Part shown: in pieces, positions 1-12,759 of the stretch | Numbering within the stretch: position 1 is the stretch's first letter | Layout of the letters: each line of letters starts with the position of its first letter | Assembly (NCBI GenBank): GCA_002205965.3 | Contig: NADL03000640.1 | Span: 310,001 to 374,000 of the forward strand | Direction of reading: 5' to 3' | Source: Kappaphycus alvarezii | Taxonomy: Eukaryota; Rhodophyta; Florideophyceae; Gigartinales; Solieriaceae | Length of the DNA stretch: 64,000 nucleotides | Notes under the pieces: generated by a model | The model's input: the letters and a program-made list of their open reading frames with translations, nothing else | What the model was told of the DNA's origin: nothing | Database searches by the model: none | Position numbers and translations under genes: made by a program

Positions 1-2034
1 GCAGTTTTTTCGTCTAATTTATAAGTGTCGGGTAAAAATTGACTTCCTTTAGTATCTTCTGGAGCTAATGAGCCATTCCGTGCTTCTAGATGCAGGGAGC
101 CCGAGTAGAGGGGAAATGGGTATTCTATTTCAAATTTATTTCGATATATACAACTTGTGCAGACCAACGACTGCTTGTCACCTTACTTTACACATTAATG
201 TATTTTTGACTTAAGATGTTCTACCACTTGCAAGCTATTCTTTTTTGGTTTTTTCATTGTTTTAAAACCTTCGCCATCCTAGAAAGTTTCATTCTGCTTT
301 TTGTGAATTTTCGTGTTGATTCCTTTAAACTAGAATGGATTTAACTCGATTGGCTTGCGCTCTTTATTGGCGTGAATATTGGTTTATCTTGGATTTTTCA
401 TTTGCTATGATACATTATTGGCTCTTTAGACAGGTACACTCTCTATTTTGGTTCGTTTTGTTCCTCAAAAAATCATGTTGACTCGCAAAGTGGATGTTAA
501 ATGGGCTATACTAATTAAGAAAAATTTTGTTGCTTGGAAAACCATTGATTTTTTCCGTTTTTCAGAAATTCTTCTAAAAATATAGACATAGCGTCTTCTT
601 CACAGATGCTTAACTGTAATTACAGGGACGTTACGAGTTATTACGGTTCAAATATGATCCAATGTCAGAGATCATCACCAAATTCCCTAGTTATTGACGT
701 AATTGGTCAATTTCGATGAAGTTTTGGTGGCAACAAAATTCCTCCAGCGATACACGGAGAAAGCGAATAATCTGATCTACGTAACGCGCAATTCCATCAT
801 GCAATCGACATTGCATAAAATGCTCCGAAATGGTAATTTTTTATCTCACGTACTCTGAAATACAAAGAGCATCTGGTGGGCGAGTTTTTCCAATCGATAA
901 CCTTCCGTGGGAACTTGAAAAAAAGCAGGACAAATGTCAACGAGAATGAAGTTTTGTTTGAATTAGATCCAAATATGGCTTAATTTTGTCGAAAATATTT
1001 CGTTTGGTGCTTCATTGAATAACGAACATCATCATTGATCAAAGTTCTCGTCTGGTATCTCTTACTTTATCTCGTCTATTTAATCTTTCCACTACACCCT
1101 GTTGTACTGGAGGTGGTTTACAAAATTTTAATCCATGTAGAGCCTGTTTTGACCCATATTGAAGATATTTTCGGTGGTTTCTTCCAAGGCCTTGCCTTTT
1201 TGACATAATTCAAATCACGCTGTTAGTCTCTAGATTATCTATTAGTCCTGAATGAAGTCTGGACGGAATCATTTGTTTATAGGCTTGTATTATATGCCAG
1301 AAGATTATGTTTTACGCTTTATTTTTCAGTGTAAGATGTTTTTGAAATGTCGATTTAGTGGTGAGGGAGCTTGATTGAACCTATTCTCCGGATTGGATTG
1401 TTCTAGGTAATTAAATGGAGACGGAGGTGATCCAGAAAGATAATTTAGTCTTTACATATATCTTAATATATCTTTATTAATGTGCTTCTAATTTACCACC
1501 AACTACTTTGCAGAATATTCAGCTGTACAAACTTATACACATAAAATTTTGATTTATCTATTTTAAGCTTTTTTCAAGTTATTCAAATAGATGCGAAATG
1601 ATTTTTGATAGCTTTTTATGTCCTACCTATCTTTTGAATAGATATTTTGTGCATATAAAATTAGCTAATTCAGCCGAGCAGTGATCAACTCTAAGTTTGG
1701 CAGCATGGGGCAGTAAAGATCTTGATCAGATTACTTTGAATAAGTTTTTTAAAATATAACGCATACTCAGTAGTACAAATAGCGGACTGGAGTCCCAAGG
1801 AGACATATGGTGGTAACTGATGTTAGTTCAAATGTTATGGGTAACTATTTGACGCAATGCTAAAGACTTTCTAAGATTCTGTAAATTAGCTACTACACCA
1901 TGTCAGGATAACATCGGGCCTGGCACGCATATTACTGTCCTGTTTCCAGCTTTGATTCCAAACCGCCCCGCAATTCATCTAGTAGTAGGCCAAAAGTTTC
2001 CCTCTACTAATTTCCCTATTTGCTAAATGATATC
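1..2034. other. AT-rich DNA, no gene recognised
   Basis: No reading frame of useful length and no recognisable protein motif was seen on either strand. The sequence is AT-rich with many short homopolymer runs. A short translatable stretch around 690-840 did not match any family I know. Confidence 0.5.
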
Positions 2035-2256
2035 AGTTTTGGCGAACGAAATTTTAGCCATATGATTGGCTAAGACCACCGTCGAGGTGCATATCTGCGC
2101 ACAAATGTTATTTTAATCAAGATCAATTAACGAGGGTGCAGTGAAAATGGATGAGCAGCACACTTATTAAGCATGTGCTTGGAGACATAGCTGCTCCTCG
2201 ACACCAGAGAAAGGGAACAGAGGAAGCTATCAATTAATCGTTGGGACAACGTTTCA
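2035..2256 (+). repeat. 5' LTR-like repeat of the copia element
   Basis: This stretch aligns with about 7190-7411. Shared blocks, in order, are GATTGG, a degenerate TCGAGRTGCAT, TTTAAATCAA/TTTTAATCAA, GTGCAGTG, a GATGA...CAACACTT/GCACACTT block, CCAGAGAA, and GTTGGGACAMC followed by TTTCAATT. It probably ends at the TTTCA at 2256. It is followed by CGGTATGGGAGC (2261-2272), which resembles the usual copia primer-binding site TGGTATCAGAGC. Confidence 0.6.
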
Positions 2257-4119
2257 ATTTCGGTATGGGAGCTTTGCCGAGCGGTTCAACACGTAAATCA
2301 CCGTCGGAAGGAGGCGAACACACCTTTAGTTTCTCACTGGGGATCTGAAGTCCGACTTCATCGGATTATAACCTCTTTGGTAAGCTTGTAACTTACGGGC
2401 TACAAAACTAATCTTAGGGGGTGAAAAATAGTCCCCAAGGAGATTAATACACACCATTCATTTTTTTCCTTTGCTTAAACAAGGGACCTCAATGGGAGGA
2501 TCGTCACACCCAGAATCGTATCGTGGCTGAAAGAACTGACCATAATATAACGAATAAAGCCCAGAAATCAAATTAGCTGCTGACTGCATAAAAGTTTATT
2601 GAACGATGACGGCTTACATTCAAGTATCGGAACTGCTTCTTCCCAGATTGAAGTATGGGCTAGAAGATTACAAAACATCAAGTGTTGAAATTGAATCCTG
2701 GATCCTTGAGAATAAAAGTTGCTAAGCTTAGTATCGTGATACTTATAGAAGATTTGTCGCATCTCAAAAAAGATACTTCTCTGACTATGATAAAAAGAAC
2801 ACAGGGGAACTTTTAGAAGGATTATAGTAGGTTTACCATGCCTAATAATCAAATTATACAGAATTTGAAACAGAAGTTTGACTACTCGATATTCAAGGAA
2901 GGGGAAAGGCGTGATAATCACGTAGCTTTCATTTATTTCTTTCTTAGGGGAACTCGCAACAGCAACATGCGACTAGGAGATAAGAGAGACCGAAATGGAA
3001 CGTAACATTTTACGATCCCTTCCTGCTCCATTTTCGCTTGAGGTGGTCTCAAGATTTCAATAATTACACTTGGAGAGAGTATTGAAATCTTTTCAAGCAG
3101 AGATCGCTCGGATTTATACTTCCCACAATCCAAAATCATTGGATAAACAATCACACGAGCCTTAGACGTATAGAATCGGTTTGTTGAATCCGGGAATCAC
3201 AAGATAGGGTAAAGGAAATAAGAGCTACGTTGGTGTTTTTGAAATCATTTTTGGTCCTATGTAAGATGAGGGCATCTCTTCAGAGAACGTCGGGATTCAC
3301 TCACTGTCCGTGACGTATTCTGTTCTCGAAGAAGACAACCTAAAGCACCATTCTGCGAAAAGTAATCCTCCTCCCTTAACAGCAGAAAATTTTGATGTAA
3401 CTCGTAATCGCAGATGTCACGGTCCTCCATCAAGTTTCAGAAGAGCCGGTACCCAGAATTAGCACATCGCCCAATTTTCTGAGAGTGAAGATGAAGAAGA
3501 TAATATTCCACCTGTTTTCACGGTCGAGAACTAAACTACTGCGTTTCGCAGCATAGTTAAGGCCATCAGCAATAACAGTTCCCCAATCGCCTGCAAGGAT
3601 TCCGGTGCTCATCATTAATTTTTTAACTGTCTTAATTATTTCATCCCATATTACCGAATAACTTTGAGAAAGGGAGGAAAGTTGGGGTTCTTTAATGATT
3701 GAAAAGCATGTTATCCTATGTTCTGAAGCGCATCAAATAACTGGTACGAGTAGTCGGCATGAGGGAGTCACGAAACGAAACTTATCTCTAAGAAATGTAG
3801 AGGGCGCCCCAGGAATATCCAAAATCTTTCCAATTAGATAATTAATGGTTCCAGTGAAAGTAAATATAGCCATTCAGGCCCTTCATACTTCGCATTTCTC
3901 TTCAAAAGTACTCTCTCTTTGCTCTTGCCAAATATAATTTTCGCATTCACGAATTTTACCCAAAAATGCAATTATTGCTTTTTTCTCCACAATTAAACAA
4001 GTACAATAATTAATGACGACATGAAAAACAGAGCTATACAAGATCACTTTGGAGGAAAATTAATCAGCCTCAGCAATGATAGTCACAATTCGTCCATCCA
4101 GAAACGTAGCTCTGGAATT

Positions 4120-6560
4120 GCATATTTGGACTGGTCACCTACGAGCCGATCACTACATCAATCTGTATGAACATTGCACCATCTGCACCAAATTTTGGAA
4201 GGTATTTGCTGAGAAAACTTAAAAACTTCCCCTGTCTAAAGGTAAATTCACTCTTCTCAGCAGCGCACTTAAGGGATTCCGTCTCAAATCACCCATTCCA
4301 TCTCATCCATACGGAACTTTTCGGTCCCATAACGCCGCTTTTTGCTGTAAATCGGGTCACTCCATGCATTTTGGCGACTTTACAGCCAATAAAGATTTTT
4401 CATGCCCAAAAGAAGTTATTACACTTAAAAATTCTTATAATTATATTTAAATCGATTCGAAAGACAGATAAATGGTCAGCTGTGGCCGCACGACACCAGA
4501 CTCGATCGCGAAGGAGGGAAAAGGGTAATTATAGTTTGATTGTATCTCATTTAAATGGAATTAGATTGTGCTTTTGACGTACTTACCCATCTGAAATAAA
4601 TGGTGCAGCAGAGCGTCATATTCAAGAAATTCTGAATCGAATTTGCGTATTTCTATGTTAAGTAATCTTACACGCTCATTGATGGGAGATTTCATTGATC
4701 ATTATAATTTGCTTTGAAATAGCGCGCTCTTCGAAAGAATAGGCATCATTGCCATCCTAAAATAGAGCCCGTCCATAAGGACCTAATTTCCTTGCATCGA
4801 TCATTTGAAACAGGAAAGGAACGCATATGCACACTAATACAAAATATAACATAAAAGAAAAATTTCCCGCTCCCCTTATACGTCCACTTCGTAGGCATAA
4901 AGAGGAACATATCCACCTTTGGAATATTTCTCACTTCCGCATGACAAATAATTCTCTCTCGTGCAATGTACTCTAAACCTTCAAGTCTGCAGGAATATCA
5001 AGCCTATCATAAATAATGGGCTAAAATTAAAGGTAAATGTAACTCGAATTTTTGAGAATAACCAAGCCAAAGAAGGAAATACTGACTCCCAATTGAAGTT
5101 CAACGGCTGATTTCCGTACAAACGGCCACCACATCCACCGAAGCATCTCTTTCCGTTTGTAAGAGGACGCGTTCAGACCTTAGCTTGCCGCTAATATTTA
5201 GAAAAGCGTGCCAGTATTCATAATTGGCTCCCAATTTAGACAGCATTTCAATTCCCAAGTGATCCGCGGAACAAGGAACCTTATCTAGCGTTCCAAAGAG
5301 ATGCAAACAGCCCCAAAACTTTATTTTTTCGACAAAAACGCCAAGTTGACGGATTTAAATTCATAAATCACCTTTTCTGGTCCGTGGAGACAAAAAAGGC
5401 GACATTTAGAAGTTGATTCAGTAAATTTATACGCTGCATTCGCCCTAAACAAGATTTCACGCAACCTTGCTATCATATTCAGCTGCTCAAACCATGGAAC
5501 TGGAAGAAGAAGACGTGTACGTTGCCTGTCTCAAAATGAAATGGACAATTTGATTCTCATATATTTGTCTGCCGACTTTTAAAGCGTACTAGCCACATCG
5601 CAGAGCTCATTTTTTCGATTTATGGGATCAACGACCCGGCTGACTCTGTTATTTGCCATTTAATAAAAGTTCTAATTTCTATATATGGCGCGCATGTTAG
5701 CTTCTCCTGGGAACTCGAAAATTCTATTATCTTTTTTTATCGTCGAAGATCTCAAATTCTCTACCATTTGCCATTGGCTCATAAACTCATTCAAGGCCAA
5801 AATGTATGCTCTATTTGACTTTAAAATTTTCGGAGCGGTGTTTACTCTAATGGTTGGAGTATCACTGTTACTCTACATGAAAACAGCGCTCTAAATACAC
5901 TTAAATCAAACGCATGTCTCCTCCCTATCAAAGAAAAAGAACGAGTTCTCTCCCTACCTTTAAATGTCCGACAACGATCCTTTACCAACGGCTTGCTATA
6001 CCTCCCAATCAGAAAACACCAATATATTTCATTTTTTATTCTAATCGCGTTTTTTCACCTTCACGCATAAACAATGTTCCACTAGTCGTACTTAAACAAT
6101 TCTTACTCTATCCTTGTGGTACAATTCATTACGGATTTCACTTTCCGACCAAAATCAGCCCCGAAGCTTACGCTCTCGTTGCTATTTTTAGGTCTAATGG
6201 GAAACTTACGGAAACTTGAAGAGCAAACACTGGACTTATTACCTCCATCAGTAACGCCTCTTTATTCCAGCGGAACAAAATAAAAGCAGTTATTTCACTA
6301 TCCTAAGCATATTCAGGAGGTGTGGCTCTGTGATTATGTTCTGAGGAAGTTTGACTGATACGAAAGATCTTCCCAGATATATGCCACGCAAATCCCTGCG
6401 AATAAAGATTTTCGTCTCGTCCTATTTATTCGTAGAAAGTTACCATGCATAATCAATGCCAAGCGAAAACCGTTCTCATCAATAAACAAACAGATCTACT
6501 CGAAGTATCACCACATTAGGGAATTAATACACTATCAAATAATATGTTTATGTCACATTT
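4120..6560 (+). pseudogene. copia pol remnants (integrase, RT, RNase H)
   Basis: About 4123-4200 encodes a GAG-pre-integrase/zinc region in which an H...H...C-x2-C pattern (GHLRADHYINLYEHCTIC) is visible. The integrase core follows at 4270-4570, with the C-terminal 'GAAERHIQE' motif at 4603-4629 matching the copia NGxAER signature. The reverse-transcriptase tail is seen at 5685-5880, with SFKAKMYALFDFK and an eroded 'LGWxI' block. The RNase H approach is at 5914-6219, with 'LKQFLLYPCGTIHYGFHFP' matching the copia LKRYLxGTxxxGLxF block. A 'KYHHIRELI'-like stretch near 6500-6530 matches the usual C-terminal HYHFIRE motif. These domains occur in three different frames, so the gene is a pseudogene. 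Assignment to copia rather than gypsy rests on the domain order. Confidence 0.7.
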
Positions 6561-7189
6561 GTTCATCAAATTAACCTGTTTATCTTCTGAAAAGATTAGT
6601 ACTGTTTTTATTTCATATATATTTGGCAAAAAAAATGGTCCTTGATGGCATTTATTCTAATTTATTCTTTTTAGTGTAACAGACGGCTTAAAAGTGTTAA
6701 CTTTCCACGAGATAAACTAAAAGTATACATATCTCCTCCATATTTTCTCCGAGTTTCTTCAAAGCCGAATTAAACGTTGTCTACTACATAGTGGATAACT
6801 TATCTTAGATAATTTCCGTAAATAGAAATATTCTTGACATGGTTGGAGTAATTTTTTTATTGTCCGTTTTGTCTATAACTGTTGTCTTCTCGGAAGCGCT
6901 TCCGTAATGTCTGTCTCAAAGCTACTTCAGTATTTCTACCAGTCTTTTGTGTCTGCTTATTTGTTTGCGATCGAAGAGACTGTTGTTTCTACGTTTCAAT
7001 GAGCCTGTCACACGTCTTCTGGACCACAGGCAAAATTTTTGGCTATAACGTTGGATTTACTTTGACACAGAAACTTTCGCATAAATGTTTTGAATTATAC
7101 TCAGAACTCCGAGCTGTTGGGACCTTTACTGCCTTTGTACTTGACCAACATTCTGGTTCTATGTTGCATCAAGAACTTTGCGCAGTTTT

Positions 7190-7411
7190 TTGGTTTTCGA
7201 AGATAATCTCATCCACTTGATTGGTTTAGACTGAACTCGAGATGCATTAGTACGCAAAAATTGCTATTTAAATCAAACTTCATGCACGGTGCTGCAGTGC
7301 AACTAGATGACCACAACACTTGTAAATCGTGTACTCGTATTGCTTGGGCGCTCCCCAATTCCAGAGAAGTCAACAAAGTAACTCACAATTAACAGTTGGG
7401 ACACCCTTTCA
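7190..7411 (+). repeat. 3' LTR-like repeat of the copia element
   Basis: This is the partner of 2035-2256. The best conserved parts are TGATTGG (7218-7224), GTGCAGTG-like and CAACACTTGTAAATCGTGTACT-type blocks (the latter shown only in part), and the GTTGGGACACCCTTTCA end (7395-7411). The two repeats have diverged strongly, which implies an old insertion. Confidence 0.55.
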
Positions 7412-10400
7412 ATTCTTTACACTGCTCGACTAACTCACCTGTCACTGAAAGCTTGAAGTAACTCAAAAATTCATCCCGTATCTCACTTCGTACAATTACG
7501 ATACGCGAAATAATTCTCTTCAACACTTCTTATTTTCCCTTAATCTTTATTGAATGCTTGACGAAACTTATTGTCCTCCATTTACTTGATAATGCCATTT
7601 AAGCAAGAATTAAAACCTTCAGTGACCACTTTTTGAGGTCTACTGAATGAAAATAAGCTGTTCAACTAATCAATTCCACTGGCTAGTCCTGATATTCAAT
7701 TCAAACACTCGACATGATAGGCAAGTCCCACGAAAAATTCCCTCAGCGCCATGTAGAATTTTCACACAATTCCAAAACACTTACTTCGGAGAGTTTTTGA
7801 TGCTAAAATACTCATAAACTAACTTTAATTCTATATAGGCTATACCAGATCCATATTTTTCCTGTTTTGTAGAAGAGCAGACAAAAAACCTCTTCTTGCG
7901 TTTTCTCCACGGCAATCTACAGTTCCAATCCTGTTAAGATGCCATAGCCTCCATTCTCATCCATAATACTATTAATTCTCTACATTATGTAAGTGAATCT
8001 CGGGAAGTTGATGTAATGGAGTCCATGACCCATCTACCAACACAAACTTTGGGAAAAAAAACTAGTCCTTCCCTGTACAACGTACAAAAACATATCCAGT
8101 ACCTGTTCTTAAAAACATTTGCCTGTAGTAATAAAAAACATCGTTCTCTGTTCGCTGAGATTAATTGAGCTTCACTTAAACCTCAAAATGCTCAAATATG
8201 GGTCAATTGGTAACACAAAAAACCTGAAGTCCATCATCTAAGACTCATTGGGTCACCAATATGCTCAGGAATCGCTCCTACTCGGTATGCCTGTTGGTCT
8301 TTGTTTTCATTCCAAACTTTATGAAAAATCTAAAGTCAAATATCCACATAAGTGCATAATTACATATTTATACACGGTGATTGGGCGCGAGGATAATATC
8401 CAAGCCATTGATTTTGAAGTGAATGGTTTAAAAAATTACGCTGAAAATCCAAACCATACACAATCCCTCAACTAACACGATATTTATACAATTTTCGTTT
8501 ATTTTCCGTTGTAAAGTCCAGAAATCACCCTATAAGAAACTGATGGCGCATATATTTATTACATCTAGTCACGCTGTACTCGCGTTGTAATAAACATTTT
8601 ACTCTACATGCATCCGTACACTTCTTCTCTGCGTGCATGTTTCCATTCCGCATGACAATAGATGATTCATACCCATCTTCCACCATCATAATCACTCAGT
8701 AAACTAAATCAACTCCGAATCGTCCCCTCGTCGGATCGCCCTCCCGCAAGGACACCGCGGGAAGTTGGTCCACATCGCCGCAGTCCTTTGGCGCAACCAC
8801 CAACCGTTGACTCTCTTGCGAACTAAAAACCTTCTGCAGTTCTATATGAGACATCCCAAACCAATTCGTCCGTAAATTCTTTCTGATCTCAACAATATGA
8901 TTGCATGAAAACCCTTTAAACTCTATCACAAAAGAATTGGAAGCATTTCAACTTTCATATTGATGACTTGCTTTTTGTGCCTCAAATTAAGGCTATAGCG
9001 TGCTCCGTTCTGCATAGCAAGCCACGAATAGAATATAAATAAATCCTTTAGTGCAAACGCACATGATCCACTTTTCGCAGATTTTCCACGGGGAAAACTT
9101 CTTTTATAACACCTACGTGGTCACCTGCTGTAAAGTCATTGTTACCATCACCTATATAAAACAACTAACTTCAAACCTTAAGCGTGCACTGTTCATGTCT
9201 ACCATAGGTTTCTGCCCTTCATCTCATTTCTTGTTCACAGGTATTGAGTGTGAACTAGTTTCAACTGCAGCGCAAAAGTTGTACGAAGAATTCCGAGTAG
9301 ACTTCCACCCAATAGTGTCTGAATGTACGCGAGATAACCGCATTTAAGAATTCATCAAGTCTATTTTAACTTGGAGCTTCCTTTTGCACCAGACATATCC
9401 TTTTTCAGGTATAACCGGTTCCGATGACAAGAAAGCCAAAGCTATACGTGCAGTTGTGGGAACCTGGATTAAATCTTCATTCGTGCATAATATATATACT
9501 AAAGTAGGTAAAGACTGTCCATTTATGACACATTTGTACGATATAAGTGTATATCACTGATATCTATGGTTTCTATGTGCAAGTTAAACCCTTAGTTCTC
9601 TTTCAGTTCCTTTGAATAGTTTTACTATGACCTTAGCCGAGAGTGCTACAGTAGTAGCGCCATCAGGGCTATACGAAGCCCCTTTACTTTACTAAATTCC
9701 AGTAAGCCAAGCATCAATCCCAATAGCAGCAAACCCTTACCCATTTTCAAGGAGTTGTTGTGTTTAACTAACAAACCCAGTTGAGCAACCGGCAAGCATA
9801 GAGCTGTCTGGATCACGTCAGTAAGACCCTTTACAGCGATCGGACGGAATAGTCAGCGCCAATATTTTGTAAGAACAGAAATAGTCATCCCTACCTTTTC
9901 TTTTATTCTGTCACGAAGAAGGGTTGCCTAGCTTCTCCTTTTTCCACTTTTACCCCTTTCCCTACTATTTTCCCTTCGCTACAGAGAAACCTGTACAAAC
10001 CTACAGCTTCATCTATGTTTTACTGGGAGCGAAATATTGTGGCCCTACCTTTCTACTAACGTAACCTTCTAGCCTCGCCGGACTGTTCTCCCGAAAACAA
10101 ATCGACCCTGTAATACAACCACTTTCTGTATGGTTTTTTTGGAGGACCATATTAAAACATTGATCTTTCGACCTAAAGAAGAAATCGTTTATCAAAAAAG
10201 CGAGAAATAACTAAAAATTCAATACTTTCTGAAGGCTCGACAGCCCGTACTTGCTGCTAATTAGGGATTAAATCTTTCCTTTAACGCTCTGAACCGCATA
10301 CAGTTCAAATAGCCCGCAATAAGAATTTTTGCGCATTAATTCCTCTAAATATGGGAACTAATGCGCTTTTCGCATGTCGATTACTGTCAAGGAGTACATA

Positions 10401-10848
10401 ACTGGAAATTCAAAATGAGTTTAGCTTTACTTTTGGAAGAGAATCCAGCGATTGCATAAAGTCAACCAGTTACTGTGTTGCAGAAAGATTTTTCTGGGAA
10501 TTTTGAAGTCTCCACAGTATTCGATGTTCCTTTTCCAATTTAAATAGGGGAGCAAACTTTTTTCTCTGTAGCTCCGGAGGATTTATTTGCTTGCTGGAGT
10601 CAAATATCTGGTAGATGCTGGAAGATGGTTTCATTTCCTTTCAGGTTGCGCTCGAAATGGTATCAAGGAGAACTAATATACCTTTTTCACAGCTATCCGA
10701 CATATTAGGGCACACAATAGCAATTTTCACTCAGATCGGCCGGCTGTTTTGGCTCAGGAGTAGTCTAAAATTCTCAAATGTATGACCAAGGATCTCAAGC
10801 AGGAAAGTAGCTTGATGGGGAGAGACTCATTGTCTCTGACCTGCATGA
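7412..10848. other. AT-rich DNA; one weak SWIM-like coding trace
   Basis: No complete gene is seen. A more GC-rich patch at 8696-8960 on the minus strand encodes 'EFKGFSCNHIVEI', which resembles the C-x-H half of a MULE-type SWIM zinc finger. The upstream CxC half and any DDE core were not found. A 98-codon frame at 9051-9347 (+) and a 75-codon frame at 8248-8475 (+) have no recognisable motif and are probably chance. Confidence 0.35.
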
Positions 10849-12759
10849 TCAACTGTAAGAGCCTACGCTCCGCAAGGGTCTATCTATGGCATCTGCCTGG
10901 AGTCCTGAACGGAAAGGCAGAAGGGAAAACACAGCTAAAGCCCTGTTAACGACTGGGATGTTGAGTAATGTCCTAAGTGAATACGCAGAGCGAGTGGATC
11001 GCTGATTCCCGATGCATCTGGGAAAGAAGTCCCGCAAGGCAGAACTTGAGTATATCTCTAACCGTACAAAATAATGGAGGGAGAGTCATACCACATCGAA
11101 GACCCTGTTTTGGTCCCAAGTATAGTATTCTGAGATGTTTCCACCCCGCAGGGATAAGTTTCGCTGCTTTTATATCTTTCGCAGGTGCCGTCTGCTCAAA
11201 ACTGACACAAATGTTCTCAAAAACTTTCTCGCCGAATTTTGAGACCATTACAAGCGACTCAAGCATTTTCGTGGGGTCAACAAATTTACGTCATTCACTT
11301 TTTGTCCGCATAAAAAAATTATGTGATAATAACCATGTAAGTGAGGAACTCACCCTCATCTAACCGCCATATTTTCTTTCGAGAGAAGCTCAAGAGCATT
11401 TAGAAGCCAACAAGTAACTTGGAGATGAGTGCAGTAGAAAATTTTCCTCCTTCCGAAGATCAGTGCACTCAATGCTCCGCACGTACAATTCTGATCGTTC
11501 GATCAAGACGTTAGTCGAAAACGCCGAAGAACTATACTGTGAGTCGGATGAAATGGATCTAGCTTATGCTAGTCGTCTGTGCGAAGCCGCAAGATCGCGT
11601 GTTGCAGTGGGCACCGCGCGGAAACCATAGCACTTGCTTCGTAAGGCGATACTTACCTTGATTGAAGCCACTACCTCAATTTGAGTGTCAAAGCGCTAAC
11701 ACTTCTCAGGATAACTCAATAATCCTCCGAAATTTATTAAGAAGACAGATTTTGTCGGAGACACACTACGCCCTCGTGCAGAAGCAGAAAGCGCTGCCAG
11801 AATCTTCCTGGAGAGCACTACTATCTCGGTAATCGCCGTCTACGAAGGACATCAGTCACAAGCACGTCCTCATGAGACAGCTCATCTTCATGGTATCAAA
11901 TTTTTCCCCATACATTTAGGCTAGGGCACTAACGCCTTCCCACAGTATAAATTTTCAATCGAGTTCCACTTACTTCGAACGCGCGTTTGTCAGGAAGATC
12001 ATAAACGAGAAGTGTCCGAGATTCCGGCTCGTAATCCACGACTTCCATCGCCTGCATAAACGAACAAGAAAAAGAAGCCTACCTAGATACATTATAGAGA
12101 TAAACCCTTATATATTTGCTTCGAGAGCTACGAGATCAGAAATCGGGGTCCCAGTTATATGAATAAGGGAAAGCATGAATCAGATCAGAACTTCTCGTAT
12201 ATCTTCCGCGAAAATATCAAAATCAATCCAAGAAACATAATTATCACCTTCGGGTAGTGAAAAGGTCGTCGTGCTTTCTCACAGCAGAAAAAAGGCCCTT
12301 TTCATTCTAGTAACACCCCACTTGCATCGTTTGTGATATCAGAGTCGCCATAAAAGGAATCCTCGATATCAAAAAGAAGTGATGGTTTCCTTTCTTCTTC
12401 TTGGAACCTTCTTCCTCACAAAGCCAGTAAAATAAATGGGATTCTAGTCAAGGCTCCACCATTGGATGGCCCCAACCACCAAGGGGACGGTCGGATAACG
12501 CGCAATTCGAACCTACATAGATAGGAAACTTATCTCTATCTAAAGGCGCTTCTCTCCATAATACTTCTGAAAAGTACCGGTAAGCCCAAACTTCTTCCAT
12601 TCGCGCTACAACTACAAGTTTGTCGCTGGAAATGGGGAATAACTACAAGACGCTTTGCGTGTACAAGACCTTTTTTAACACCAATGCTGAACCCAATTTG
12701 ATCTAATCAGCTTTTCTTTCCAATAATTTTGTTGCTAACGCCAACAAATTCGAGAGATA
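10849..12759. other. Possible eroded gag region, not recognised
   Basis: Base composition is less AT-rich than the flanks and several overlapping frames occur at 10973-11363 on both strands, but none matches a known family. A short hydrophilic stretch near 11510-11610 (+) reads as coherent protein (AEELYCESDEMDLAYASRL) and could be the remnant of a gag protein belonging to the gypsy pol fragment that follows. This is inference from position only. Confidence 0.3.

Larger units (their letters stand above)
2035..7411 (+). mobile_element. Decayed Ty1/copia-like LTR retrotransposon
   Basis: Two diverged direct repeats about 5.15 kb apart flank remnants of a copia-type polyprotein in the order integrase, reverse transcriptase, RNase H, all on the plus strand. 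That order and the total length of about 5.4 kb are normal for Ty1/copia elements. Every domain is broken by several frameshifts and stops, so the copy is dead. The region 2257-4100, where gag and protease should lie, is too eroded to recognise. The outer boundaries are approximate because no clean TG...CA ends or target-site duplication could be fixed by eye. Confidence 0.72.
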
